Position numbers and translations under genes: made by a program
Assembly (NCBI GenBank): GCA_035772405.1
Contig: JAYKKM010000379.1
Span: 395,501 to 459,500 of the forward strand
Reading direction: 5' to 3'
Length of the DNA stretch: 64,000 bases
From: Chrysogorgia sp. JL179-B06
Taxonomy: Eukaryota > Cnidaria > Anthozoa > Scleralcyonacea > Chrysogorgiidae
In this document: piece after piece, positions 40,801 to 45,769 of the stretch
Layout of the letters: every line of letters begins with the position of its first letter
Numbering within the stretch: the stretch's first letter is position 1
The notes under the pieces: generated by a model
Told to the model about the DNA's origin: nothing
Database searches by the model: none
Seen by the model: only the letters and a program-made list of their open reading frames with translations

Positions 40801-43800
40801 GCAATATTATTATTTAAGGCAAGTAGTTGAACAGTGAAATAGTTCTTGAATTTGATCTTTCCTTCGATTCCTTTTCCAGTTTATGTTTTTAAAATTCTAA
40901 TGAGTGTAACGTCATAGGTGTAGGAACCGGGGGGCTGAGCCCCCCCCCCAAAAAAAATCAGGACAAGCATTGCTAAATTTAATGTTTTTTCCCCAATTGT
41001 ATTAATAGAACAAACGCTACTTAAGGTAATCTACCTACGGGCTCCATCTACACGAGATTTTACAAACGGGTGTAGCCTGAAGTGTTAGCCAACTCCTAAA
41101 CCTTTGCCACGCGAGTGTTAGATTGGTTCCCAAACCCTTCTGTCAGTACTAGGCGCAATTGGATTCGTTTTGATTACCTGCTTGTCGACTTCAGCCCGCC
41201 CCAACTTTAAATCCGTTCCTACGCCTCTGAACGTCATCCCTCCGGAGTTATAAAATAATTTTACTCTACGCACGCTGTGATTAGTCAGCTTGCCGGGTGC
41301 CTATCCAGCCTGTGGGGATTTTACATATTCGTAATCTTTGGCTTCTACACAAAAGTATATGTGTAATGTAATGTAATGTAATATATCTTGTTATAAATGT
41401 AATATATCTTGTTCGAAAATTGCATCTTCATGCCCTTTTCCCCCTGCTAAAGTTCACAGGAAGTTACATCAACGCAGGGACACGCAATATTTTGCGGCGT
41501 TATTCAACTGTGAATGTTTAGGAATTGAGTGAATTTGGTCTAAACAGACTGTTTAAAGTTCAAAGCCAAACTTTCGCTGTATTTCATTGCTGAATCACTC
41601 CGAAAAATATCGCGTGTCCCTGCGTTGACGTCACTTTCTGTGAACTTTAGCGGGGGAAAAGGGCATGAAGATGAAATTTTCGAACGACAAGATATATTAC
41701 AATTTTTCTCAGGAGAATCCAAAGATCACAAATATGTAAAATCCCCACAGGCTGGATAGGCACTTTAATTGGCAAATTTCCTTTCGAATTTTCCTAACTT
41801 CTTGTAAAAATTTCGTACCTTCCTCGGTGTTCTTTGCTGTGCTGTGCGATGCAATGCGTGGATTATTTTTGTCAGCCAATTATGACTCAGAACAATAAGT
41901 TAGAAAATTATAAATCGAGGTTGAAAAAATTCAAAATAAAATCTGAAAATGTTCTCTAAGATATTTATTAAGTAAATGTATTATATTTTAAGTATATTAT
42001 ATATATATATATATTATACAAATAATAACATCATAATAATATCAATTTATTATCCATTGTAAGTAAAAAAGTACATTGGACAACAGCTGTGCTTTAAGAA
42101 ATAAAATTTACCAAGAACTAAAAATGACGTTTTGCATCTCATTGATCATCTTCGCATTTGGTTTAGGCTGAAAAGTACGAGCTGAAGACTGACTCCCAAC
42201 CTATTTTGCCTCCGACAATTCAAACGGAAAATGAACCGCCGAAAAAGAAACTAAAAGTAATCGAAGTGGATTACAATGACGGAACGAAACCAACACAACC
42301 GGAGTTAGGTAACACGCTGTCTTGAATTATGATTACTCATTATTTCTACATTATCTCCAATATACAAGGCCAAACGTCAAACCGCCATCTTGAAAACACT
42401 GCAAGGATGGCAGCCATCTTAAAACCTTCCTCTCACCCCTGGTAACGAGAGAAATGTATTTGCTCTTCCTTATATGGAATACGTACTATAAGTACCTAAT
42501 CTGACGCACAAGGCCGCGTAGGGGACTGAAACTGACGTACAAAATCATGTCCGCCATGTTTGGTCACAGGGAGCACAACTCTGACGCCTGTGATGTGTTT
42601 CTCTGTTTTCTATGTTATGGAATAATATATGTGCGATAAAACTGCACATGAGTTTTGTGTCAGCTTACAGTGATCGACACGCGTATTCACGTAACACCCA
42701 GTGACAACTGTTTCGAGTTTCAAATTACCGCGCGTGCACTATTTACCTAAGTACGTCATGTTAGGATACATATACAGGTTTGAGTGTATATATGTTGTGT
42801 CATATTGTGGTTTACGGTGGTTCCTGTGGTAGTTCTTGGTGGTTCATGGTGGTTTGTGGTGGTATATGTATCCTAACATAACGTACTTACCACTATTCAC
42901 ATAAGCGCCGCTGTCTCATAAGCGCCGCGGACTCATAAGCGCCGCTTTCTTTCATTAAATATGAAACATCAGAATTTCCATAATATAGAATAAAACAGAG
43001 AAACACATCACAGGCGTCAGAGTTGGGCTCCCTGTGGTTTGGCTTCATTTTTTCCTCAGCCAAGACCAGAACATTCCTGCAGTTAGATATAGAGCTCACT
43101 GGGTGTAACTTGAACAAGATAATATCGTTAACTACTTTCGTTTGGGGCACCAACATGGCTGCCAAACCTATGTCTTCTGAATCTCAAGGGATTGGTTCCA
43201 AGTCATCAATACGGGTGTAACGGATATTACTTTACAGGATAGCGGATAGTAGACTTAACAATCAGATAACGAGCCCGGGTTGTCTATTTAACAATTAGAC
43301 AACGAGGGCGAGTTGTCTATGAGCAGATATAGTACGCATAAGCGAATTCATTTTCTTATTCGAAAATGTCAAACTAAACAATTTTCCATTACTTTCGGGC
43401 CAATGTTTTCATGTTTCAATACTCGTATATAAATTTTAGCGGACGCTATGTTTGGCCTAGATATCAGGTTTTGCTTGCAACGTGAATATGTCGTGGCTTC
43501 TGATTGGTCAGGATACGGAATATTCCAGTTATAAGGTTTGTGATTGGACCACTAGTAATAACACTAGTAGCTCAATCCAATAGACCACTAGTAGTTCAGC
43601 CAATCAGAATGCTGAATTTGTAATAGACCACTAGTTGGTTGATACTAATATCCGGCAGTCTACTATGCGGCAGTCTAATATCCGGCAGTCTACTAGCCGG
43701 CAGTCTACTATCCGGCAGTCTACTATCCGGTAGTCTACTATCCGGCAGTCTACTATCCGGCAGTCTACTATCCGGTAGTCTTCTATGTGCCATCGAGCTA

Positions 43801-45619
43801 CTCTACATTTTGAATGGGGAGACCTATCCAAACAAAAAGGTGAAACTATCTGAAAATTTGGAACAATGTTTGACTTTTCTACGTTAAAGAAAGGTTGATT
43901 ATGGTTGATACTAAAACAATTAGACAACTCGCCCTCGTTGTCTATTTAACAATTAGACGAGTCCGAGTTGTCTATGAGCGATTAGTAGAAACTGACCATG
44001 GTCTATTACAAATGCTGCATTCTGATTGGCTACTCAACCGTTGTCTATTCGTGATAGACAACGTTTGGGAAACGCGCTCAAAACAATGACAGAAAACTCT
44101 CGTTTTGGGGAGGTTTCAGATGAGTTTTTGGATATTTTTTTGGTGAATGCATGATTTGTAATAGTCCACTAATTTGTTTCTACTAAAACAATTAGACAAC
44201 TCGTCCTCGTTGTCTATGAGCGAATAGTCAACTCAGGCTTCGCCTTCGTTGACTATTCGCTCATAGACAACTCGGACTCGTTGTCTAATTGTTAAATAGT
44301 CAACGAACCTGAGTTGACTATTCGCTCATAGACAACGAGGACGAGTTGTCTAATTGTTTTAGTAGAAACAAATTAGTGGATTATTACAAATGATGCATTC
44401 TCCAAAAAATTATCCAAAAACTCATCTGAAACCTCCCCAAAACGAGAGTTTATCTGCCATTGTTTTGAGCGCGTTTCCCAAACGTTGTCTATCACGAATA
44501 GACAACGGTTGAGTAGCCAATCAGAATGCAGCATTTGTAATAGACCATGTCAGTTTCTACTAAGAGCAGATAGTCAACTCGGGCTTCGCCCCCGTTGACT
44601 ATCTGCTCATAGACAACTCGCCCTCGTTGTCTAATTGTTAAGTAGACTGCCATATAGTAGACTACCGGATAGTAGACTACCGGATAGTAGACTGCCGGAT
44701 AGTAGACTGCCGGATAGTAGACTGCCGGATAGTAGACTGCCGGATAGTAGCCTACCGGATAGTAGCCTACCGGATAGTAGCCTACCGGATAGTAGCCTAC
44801 CGGATAGTAGACTGCCGGATAGTAGACTGCCGGATGGTTAACTACCGGATAATAACCGGATACCAAATAGTAAAAGTTTTTCGTATAAGGGAACAGGAAA
44901 AATGAGGGGTTCGAAATGAGATTATACGAGAAAGAAATCAAAGAACCAGGAAAGCTTAAATTACAGCTGTGTGATACTTTGGTGTATTTTACATTTGAAT
45001 AATTTATTTGCAAAAAAAACAGTAAAAATAAAAGAACAAAAACCTTTTTAATGACTAATGGTCTAATGGAGTTTTATATTTCACCGTGGGATCAGTAAAA
45101 TCTGCTTTTAACTTCGAACTAAAGTTTAATTTTACAGACAACTCCTTAAAAACAATATCCATCGCATTTAACTTCTGTTTTTAATTAGTATCAGCCAATG
45201 GGAATTTTACGTCCTGGTTCAGGACGGACAGATTGATTTTTGTATGCTTTCTGTGAAGGCTCGTTTTCTCTCCCCCTTATTTCCCAATGAGCCTGCTCGC
45301 AGGCTAGGATACTATAAAAAAAAACTTTGTATATTTCTTAATTATTGCAGGTACTAAAAACGAAAAAACTGAAGAAGGCAAAAACGAAAACGGTGAGCAA
45401 ACCGCAGTTACCAAACAAGATGAAAATGATGAATTTGAAAAGGATTCTGAAAGCACCGAAAACAAAAACTCCGAGTTCGAGGATGGTAATAGTGATCAAA
45501 ATCCAACATGTTCTCAAGATTTCACTCAACATCGGAGCTCAAATGATCTGAGCGAAGTCACAGATGTAAATAACTCGACAGAGACAAGCGATAGCGCGCC
45601 AAACGACGAGATAAGCTAA
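7827..45619 (+). CDS. RBBP5: RBBP5, WD40 subunit of MLL/SET1 (COMPASS) H3K4 methyltransferases (17 coding exons)
   Basis: Scaffold subunit that, with WDR5, ASH2L and DPY30, activates MLL/SET1 enzymes for histone H3 lysine 4 methylation in the nucleus. I joined 17 exons by reading frame, GT-AG sites and similarity to vertebrate RBBP5: 7827-7845, 8007-8032, 14223-14395, 16414-16554, 16986-17073, 19646-19717, 21408-21437, 24335-24414, 25865-25990, 27750-27802, 30025-30125, 32966-33037, 36003-36086, 38977-39080, 40597-40687, 42167-42308, 45351-45619. They total 1671 nt, 556 residues plus stop, with all phases compatible; the human protein has 538. Residues 1 to about 327 form the WD40 propeller, for example [16 protein letters not shown] and [15 protein letters not shown]. 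Residues 328-355 match the activation and ASH2L-binding segments. VEVDV at about 374-378 matches the WDR5-binding motif. The tail is acidic and diverged. No stop or frameshift was found, so it looks functional. Confidence 0.95.
8007..8032 (+). CDS. RBBP5: RBBP5 exon 2 (26 nt microexon)
   Basis: Preceded by TTTCAG and followed by GTAAGA. With the last base of exon 1 it reads QSFGPSYPE, matching the conserved .SFGQNYPE segment. It ends in phase 0. Confidence 0.9.
8220..8302. repeat. short GGCTCCATGG-rich repeat (RBBP5 intron 2)
   Basis: Multiple close copies of CTCCATGGCTGG, GGCTCCATGG and GAGCCATGG in direct and inverted order. Local sequence repetition only. Confidence 0.6.
8915..9390. mobile_element. 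476-bp hAT-type non-autonomous element with exact 8-bp duplication
   Basis: TTTAATAC is present at 8907-8914 and again at 9391-9398. Between them the ends TAGGGATGTTCGGTATA and TATACCGAACATTGCTA form inverted repeats, and internal GGTATACCGGTA-like motifs repeat in both orientations. An exact 8-bp duplication with TA..G ends is the hAT signature. No transposase frame. It lies in RBBP5 intron 2. Confidence 0.9.
10204..10322. repeat. 119-bp hairpin with internal duplication
   Basis: GTTTACCTTATGGCCTTCAT at the left is mirrored by the right end at 10303-10322. The left arm holds a second copy of the ATGGCCTTGACCACTAGAAC segment, so one arm is duplicated. It lies in RBBP5 intron 2. Confidence 0.75.
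12021..12316. mobile_element. CCATAG element, copy 1 (296 bp, 5-bp duplication)
   Basis: TATCA occurs at 12016-12020 and 12317-12321. The element begins CCATAG..ATAGTCAATGGAGATATG and ends ATCTCGATTGACTATGG. It shares its whole interior with copy 2 at 15021, including GTGCACGGTGCAC, AACCTAAAACAAAGGATG and AACGTAGC. It lacks coding capacity. The exact 5-bp duplication matches that of copy 2 in length but not in sequence. Confidence 0.9.
13181..13475 (-). pseudogene. LINE reverse transcriptase C-terminal fragment
   Basis: Read on the minus strand: [20 protein letters not shown], then [16 protein letters not shown], then [14 protein letters not shown]. This is the region just after the RT thumb in Jockey/CR1-group LINEs (..LDYC..VW......L...QRRAA). 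The copy lacks the catalytic core and has no intact 3' tail. It lies antisense within RBBP5 intron 2. Confidence 0.85.
13752..13845. repeat. 94-bp near-perfect hairpin with TTCGTTGCGAA ends
   Basis: TTTCGTTGCGAATTTACAAC at the left mirrors GTTGTAAGTTCGCAACGAAA at the right, and the arms continue through ATCTTCAGAGTGATAATTAC. It shares the ACGTTTCG..CATCTTCAGAG theme with 2727, 14082 and 32163. Confidence 0.8.
13990..14125 (-). mobile_element. Penelope-like element 3' tail, copy in intron 2
   Basis: The block TGGTGACTGACGTTTCGA, CCTCAGTGGCGTCATCTT and AGAGTCAA at about 14074-14121 is shared with 32156-32215, where it lies downstream of a GIY-YIG fragment on the minus strand. The minus-strand frame 13861-14121 probably belongs to this tail rather than to a gene. 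It ends about 100 bp before RBBP5 exon 3. Confidence 0.6.
14223..14395 (+). CDS. RBBP5: RBBP5 exon 3 (WD repeat 1)
   Basis: Acceptor TATATAG. It encodes [20 protein letters not shown] and the first WD blade ending ..RIVIWDF. Two donors sit head to tail (GTAAG, then GTTAGT). Only the second, at 14396, keeps frame into exon 4 (..HPVCSVSWSRNG). Confidence 0.95.
14445..16150. repeat. ACGT-rich minisatellite filling most of RBBP5 intron 3
   Basis: A long array of about 20-bp units of the type TACGCTACGTTGTAAGACGT. It is diverged at the left (from about 14560) and more regular from about 15420 to 16140. A 23-bp CACCATACACCATACGTAGTG-type doublet sits at 14457-14503, and a run of 13 G at 14759-14771. 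A transposable element (15021-15324) interrupts it. Every unit carries one or more palindromic ACGT cores. Confidence 0.95.
15021..15324. mobile_element. CCATAG element, copy 2 (304 bp, 5-bp duplication)
   Basis: TTACA is present at 15016-15020 and 15325-15329. The ends CCATAGTCAATCGAGATATG and CATATCTCGATTGACTATGG are exact inverted repeats, and identity continues through GTCTGGAAACTC, about 32 bp in all. The interior matches copy 1. It is inserted inside the minisatellite array. Confidence 0.95.
16414..16554 (+). CDS. RBBP5: RBBP5 exon 4 (WD repeat 2)
   Basis: Acceptor CTTCAG, donor GTAAGG. It encodes [20 protein letters not shown] and [15 protein letters not shown], ending HPRD plus two bases. 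One base completes the preceding codon. Confidence 0.95.
16986..17073 (+). CDS. RBBP5: RBBP5 exon 5
   Basis: Acceptor TTTTTCAG, donor GTTTGT. It encodes [16 protein letters not shown] then [14 protein letters not shown]. The second half is shorter and different from vertebrate RBBP5 (..LTLSDSKHVVLPVDDDSD), as expected for a surface loop. Confidence 0.92.
17074..19645. other. RBBP5 intron 5, partly repetitive
   Basis: It holds a CCGAGTCGAGGTGA-type inverted motif near 17285-17375 and several TGACGTCA sites. A block at 17957-18000 (ATAATTTTACCCTACGCACG) recurs at 41253. A tRNA-like repeat lies at 18355-18510. CGCACACTAGGC..GCCTAGTGTGCG motifs near 18576-18661 form an inverted repeat of about 85 bp. 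No protein-coding gene is seen. Confidence 0.5.
18355..18510. repeat. tRNA-derived repeat, copy 1 (rearranged)
   Basis: It shares GAGGATTTATTAATGGTCA, TGACTGCCCCAACTGGGAA and GAATCAACGCATCGG with the copies at 34690 and 35020. Here the B-box half is duplicated in inverted order (ATTCCCGGTTGGGGCAGTCA at the right), while the A-box half is missing. Confidence 0.75.
19646..19717 (+). CDS. RBBP5: RBBP5 exon 6 (WD repeat)
   Basis: Acceptor TTTAG, donor GTAACG. It encodes [15 protein letters not shown] then IYIGNAKGK, almost identical to the vertebrate blade. Phase 0 at both ends. Confidence 0.95.
20632..20864. repeat. 233-bp inverted repeat in RBBP5 intron 6
   Basis: TGTGATATACAAATGAATAA near 20632 is mirrored by TTATTCATTTGTATATCACA near 20845. 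The arms extend through CGACGTCACGAGG, about 40 bp each. Probably a decayed foldback element. Confidence 0.75.
21408..21437 (+). CDS. RBBP5: RBBP5 exon 7 (30 nt microexon)
   Basis: Acceptor CTTTTAG, donor GTTTGT. It encodes [10 protein letters not shown], which continues the exon 6 blade (IYIGNAKGK then VVVID). Supported by frame and family alignment rather than length. Confidence 0.85.
21491..22062. mobile_element. Tigger/pogo-type non-autonomous element A (572 bp)
   Basis: Flanked by TA on both sides. The ends CAGTAAACATCCGCTATGAA and TTCATAGCGGGTGTTTACTG are inverted repeats that continue into GAACCT. CAGT ends with TA duplication are typical of the pogo/Tigger branch of Tc1/mariner. GGTTCTTATA motifs repeat inside. 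No transposase frame. Confidence 0.88.
22111..22488. mobile_element. 378-bp element with AGGCCCGTTTACAC ends
   Basis: AGGCCCGTTTACAC at the left mirrors GTGTAAACGGGCCT at the right. TAT flanks both sides, which suggests a 3-bp duplication as in PIF/Harbinger elements, though local TA richness makes this uncertain. It contains another element at 22200-22384. Confidence 0.75.
22200..22384. mobile_element. 185-bp nested element with TAGACCTTATTC ends
   Basis: TAGACCTTATTCATAAATGG and CCATTTTTGAATAAGGTCTA are near-perfect inverted repeats, extended by TTATATGCATAT on both arms. A TA duplication is possible. It is inserted inside the AGGCCCG element. Confidence 0.82.
22970..23330 (-). pseudogene. 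LINE C-terminal tail with A-rich 3' end
   Basis: Minus-strand frames give [14 protein letters not shown] then [14 protein letters not shown] near 23100-23180. This is the ..WNSLP......F...L tail of CR1-group LINEs. TTATT repeats at 23020-23085 are its tail. Severely 5' truncated. Confidence 0.65.
24075..24165. repeat. 18-bp tandem repeat, GGACGAGTTTTGTATTC type
   Basis: Four imperfect units of TTCGGACGAGTTTTGTA or TTCGGACGAGTTTTCCA. Related GACGAGTT/CCGTCT words are scattered in both orientations at 22885-22935, 23350-23450 and 23945-24010, so this may be the edge of a larger decayed fold-back repeat. Confidence 0.7.
24335..24414 (+). CDS. RBBP5: RBBP5 exon 8 (WD repeat)
   Basis: It encodes [20 protein letters not shown] and EFSRRG, ending in phase 2 before GTGAAA. 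The acceptor is CAGGAG, so splicing 3 nt later would drop one Glu without changing frame. Confidence 0.93.
24490..24795 (+). repeat. SINE-like repeat with B-box promoter motif
   Basis: GCTGGGAGACGCAGGTTCAAATCC contains a good RNA polymerase III B box (GGTTCAAATCC, 24533-24543). The body continues with CCACTCAGGGTCTTAAAAAT and AGTGCTGCCTTTGCAACAAC, which looks like a short interspersed repeat. The A-box end is not clear. The 24589-24792 frame is not a gene. Confidence 0.6.
24824..25343. mobile_element. TTAA-flanked foldback element 2
   Basis: TTAA at 24824-24827 and 25340-25343 flanks 512 bp whose ends, AGTGCTTACAAACCC and GGGTTTATAAGCACT, are inverted repeats. The arms stay similar for about 160 bp (GGAGATATAAGGGCTCAAA against TTTGAGCCGTTATATCTCC). 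GGATCCGAGGAAC and its complement lie near the centre. No transposase. RBBP5 intron 8. Confidence 0.9.
25731..25792. repeat. 16-bp tandem repeat TATCCATGGTGTATAC x4
   Basis: Three perfect units and a partial fourth, about 70 bp before RBBP5 exon 9. Confidence 0.95.
25865..25990 (+). CDS. RBBP5: RBBP5 exon 9 (WD repeat)
   Basis: Acceptor TGTTTTAG, donor GTATAC. It encodes [20 protein letters not shown] and [12 protein letters not shown], highly conserved. The first base completes the Ser shared with exon 8. Confidence 0.95.
26246..26907. mobile_element. TTAA-flanked foldback element 3
   Basis: TTAA at 26246-26249 and 26904-26907. The right end GGAGTACCCCT mirrors the left, where a short TACCCG insertion splits GGGTACCCGTACTCC. 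The arms share TTCATATGAAA, TTATTGACTTTAGTTTAT and CCAAAGTTTCGGCATTC. The left arm is itself duplicated (26310-26420 and 26450-26560). RBBP5 intron 9. Confidence 0.88.
26950..27445 (-). pseudogene. LINE C-terminal tail and 3' end
   Basis: On the minus strand a frame gives [17 protein letters not shown] near 27270-27345. A shifted frame gives [20 protein letters not shown] near 27190-27250, the W.LP.....S...FK tail of CR1/L2-group LINEs. The rest towards 26950 is AT-rich 3' sequence. Truncated. Confidence 0.75.
27750..27802 (+). CDS. RBBP5: RBBP5 exon 10
   Basis: Acceptor TTTTGTAG, donor GTGTGA. With flanking bases it reads [19 protein letters not shown], nearly identical to the vertebrate sequence. 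Confidence 0.95.
28205..28310. mobile_element. Penelope-like element 3' tail, copy in intron 10
   Basis: ACCTAGGAGTATCATT, GTGTGAAGTTGATCGT, GTTGTAGTCTT and AGAAAGACT match 32090-32150 in the same order. Only the outer end is present here, without the ACGTTTCG core. Confidence 0.7.
29397..29815 (-). pseudogene. LINE reverse transcriptase C-terminal fragment
   Basis: Minus-strand frame: [18 protein letters not shown], then [13 protein letters not shown], then [20 protein letters not shown]. This is the post-thumb region of a CR1/L2-group LINE (..L.W..L..R......VYK.LNGLAP.Y..). It ends in degenerate sequence, antisense in RBBP5 intron 10. Confidence 0.85.
29838..29916. repeat. ATAATT and TTTTA simple repeats
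   Basis: Alternating AATTATAATAATTATAATTA followed by TTTTATTTTATTTTATTTTA, about 110 bp before RBBP5 exon 11. Confidence 0.9.
30025..30125 (+). CDS. RBBP5: RBBP5 exon 11 (WD repeat)
   Basis: Acceptor TGTACAG, donor GTATGT. It encodes [20 protein letters not shown] and [13 protein letters not shown], ending in phase 0. Strongly conserved. Confidence 0.96.
31340..31860 (-). pseudogene. LINE reverse transcriptase C-terminal fragment
   Basis: Minus-strand reading from 31860: [56 protein letters not shown]. After one stop near 31636 follow [26 protein letters not shown] and [15 protein letters not shown]. This is the complete thumb and C-terminal tail of a CR1/L2-type LINE with a single internal stop. 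Antisense in RBBP5 intron 11. Confidence 0.88.
32070..32665 (-). pseudogene. Penelope-like element: GIY-YIG domain and 3' tail
   Basis: Read from about 32660 towards 32450 on the minus strand: [20 protein letters not shown], then [12 protein letters not shown]. This is the classical GIY-YIG nuclease signature ([12 protein letters not shown]) with its Cys pair, found C-terminal to the RT of Penelope-like elements. Stops and frame slips follow. The 3' portion to 32070 carries the GACGTTTCGACGGCCTCAG tail shared with 14074-14121 and 28205-28310. The reverse transcriptase is absent. Antisense in RBBP5 intron 11. Confidence 0.85.
32966..33037 (+). CDS. RBBP5: RBBP5 exon 12 (last WD blade)
   Basis: Acceptor TTTCTAG, donor GTAAGA. 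It encodes [20 protein letters not shown] then QNHV. Phase 0 at both ends. Confidence 0.96.
33582..35646. mobile_element. Tigger/pogo-type element B (about 2.07 kb, composite)
   Basis: The ends CCGTAGAATCCCGCTTATA and TATAAGCGGAATTCTGCGG are inverted repeats with TA on the left and a decayed CA on the right. Subterminal AAGCCC..GGTTATAAGC words repeat inside both ends (33600-33700 and 35515-35600). It has no transposase frame and has taken up the tRNA-derived inverted repeat at 34680-35180. RBBP5 intron 12. Confidence 0.78.
34680..35180. repeat. inverted pair of tRNA-derived repeats
   Basis: Two copies face each other. The left one is on the minus strand and the right one on the plus strand. 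The plus copy shows an A box (ATAGCTCAGTGGTTAG, 35020-35035) and a B box (GGTTCGATTCCCGG, 35098-35111), with TTGGGGCAGTCA after it. Both share outer arms (AGAGAGGATTTATTAATGGT), and the inner segment (GAGCCGGTGATAAGCTCGCT) also recurs inverted. The right copy has about 30 extra bases after TGGTTAG. Probably a SINE that became part of a fold-back unit; a functional tRNA is unlikely. Confidence 0.8.
36003..36086 (+). CDS. RBBP5: RBBP5 exon 13 (activation and ASH2L-binding segment)
   Basis: Acceptor TTTCAAAG, donor GTAAGT. It encodes [16 protein letters not shown] then [12 protein letters not shown]. In vertebrate RBBP5 these residues contact the SET domain and ASH2L; here they are almost unchanged. 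Confidence 0.97.
36205..38775. repeat. 2.57-kb minisatellite filling RBBP5 intron 13
   Basis: Units such as CATAATAATGATGGTGGTGT (20 bp) alternate with 11-, 14- and 17-bp variants (CATAATAATGATGGTGT, CATAATAATGGTGGTGT, CATAATAATGATGGT). Larger blocks repeat in the same order: the marker TGTCATAATAATAATGATGG occurs at about 36801, 37425, 38119 and 38595, so a higher-order period of roughly 480-700 bp overlies the short unit. The array occupies about 89% of intron 13. Confidence 0.97.
38977..39080 (+). CDS. RBBP5: RBBP5 exon 14 (WDR5-binding motif)
   Basis: Acceptor ATCGAAG (GAG follows, so a 3-nt alternative acceptor exists), donor GTGTGA. It encodes [12 protein letters not shown], then [24 protein letters not shown] corresponds to the EEVDV WDR5-binding motif of vertebrate RBBP5. 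Confidence 0.9.
39564..40051. mobile_element. TTAA-flanked element 4 carrying an open frame
   Basis: TTAA at 39564-39567 and 40048-40051 flanks 480 bp with inverted ends AGGGGCAGCGTCATCACTTG and CAAGTCATGACGCTTCCCCT; the arms continue into CGCATG. Unlike the other TTAA elements the interior is not palindromic: it holds an open frame (39593-39889). RBBP5 intron 14. Confidence 0.9.
39659..39889 (+). CDS. open frame inside TTAA element 4, possible captured exon
   Basis: From the ATG at 39659 the frame gives [17 protein letters not shown], a basic [20 protein letters not shown] stretch, then [20 protein letters not shown] and [11 protein letters not shown] before the stop. The basic segment followed by YLP....YQSW..AK...SDS.FA resembles N-terminal regions of predicted nuclear or zinc-finger proteins in invertebrate genomes, but I cannot name a family securely. 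It may be a captured host exon, a remnant of the parent transposon gene, or chance. Confidence 0.35.
   Translation: MASMLHKSHGGKREISGRKKKLQDQCKAKKRLNDSHKRIYLPKRYTSQTIYQSWIDAKCWAGCNSCSDSDFAQDIF
40259..40545. repeat. 14-bp minisatellite, ATATCAAAGGCACC x about 20
   Basis: A nearly perfect array in RBBP5 intron 14, ending about 50 bp before exon 15. The left units alternate AAGGCACT and AAGGAAACT; the rest are AAGGCACC. Because 14 is not a multiple of 3, every frame cycles through the same 14-residue repeat and stays open, which explains the two overlapping long frames. Confidence 0.97.
40597..40687 (+). CDS. RBBP5: RBBP5 exon 15
   Basis: Acceptor TTTTTTAG, donor GTAAGA. It encodes [20 protein letters not shown] then [10 protein letters not shown], matching the vertebrate ..LLYLPIAPEVEDPEE segment. 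Confidence 0.95.
41305..41770. mobile_element. foldback element, probable TTAA type (element 5)
   Basis: GTGCCTATCCAGCCTGTGGG at the left mirrors CCCACAGGCTGGATAGGCAC at the right, and the arms share ATTTTACATAT, GATATATTAC-type and GGGCATGAAGATG segments for about 200 bp each. The right end is followed by TTAA (the AGGCACTTTAA context), but the left flank reads CCGG, so the duplication is not intact. A related, more diverged stretch lies at 16585-16700. RBBP5 intron 15. Confidence 0.75.
42167..42308 (+). CDS. RBBP5: RBBP5 exon 16
   Basis: Acceptor GGTTTAG, donor GTAACA. It encodes [20 protein letters not shown] then [22 protein letters not shown] matches the basic PPKKKPK segment of vertebrate RBBP5, a probable nuclear-localisation element. 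Confidence 0.92.
43250..44860. mobile_element. foldback structure with minisatellite arms (RBBP5 intron 16)
   Basis: A 15-bp array (unit CTACTATCCGGCAGT, about 43640-43790) faces an inverted 15-bp array (unit TAGTAGACTGCCGGA, about 44645-44850). Between them the arms 43895-44230 and 44340-44640 are long reverse complements: CTCGTTTTGGGGAGGTTTCA on the left against TGAAACCTCCCCAAAACGAG on the right. They also share repeated TTAGACAACTCG..GTTGTCTATGAGCG modules, and the centre (44230-44340) is itself made of these modules. More modules lie at 43250-43330. The architecture resembles Drosophila FB elements, whose long inverted ends are tandem arrays. No transposase frame. Confidence 0.85.
45351..45619 (+). 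CDS. RBBP5: RBBP5 exon 17 (acidic C-terminal tail and stop)
   Basis: Acceptor TTATTGCAG. It encodes a tail of 88 residues rich in Glu, Asp, Asn, Ser and Thr, starting [16 protein letters not shown] and ending DSAPNDEIS, then TAA. The vertebrate tail is instead Lys/Gly-rich; only the exon position is conserved. The open frame, phase and acceptor support it. Confidence 0.88.
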
Positions 45620-45743
45620 TATAGTGACCAGGATTGACCTGTTTGCAAACACAAAACTCGTTAAGTACGCGTATCAGCTTATAATATCGATTCACGTATG
45701 AAGGTCATGTAACTGTCATTATAAACAACTTAAACAACTTGTA

Positions 45744-45749
45744 AATAAA
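45744..45749 (+). terminator. RBBP5: RBBP5 polyadenylation signal AATAAA
   Basis: AATAAA lies 125 nt after the stop codon, followed by a GT-containing stretch. It is the first canonical signal downstream. Confidence 0.65.
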
Positions 45750-45769
45750 ACCGATTGTCGCTACTGTGA

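Noticed and set aside
43596..44841. Frames encoding RLPDS, YYPVG or SGSLL repeats
   Set aside because: Translation artefacts of the 15-bp arrays: 15 is a multiple of 3, so any stop-free frame repeats a 5-residue motif.
44492..45013. 173-residue minus-strand frame
   Set aside because: Mostly the 15-bp array in translation, with no domain outside it.
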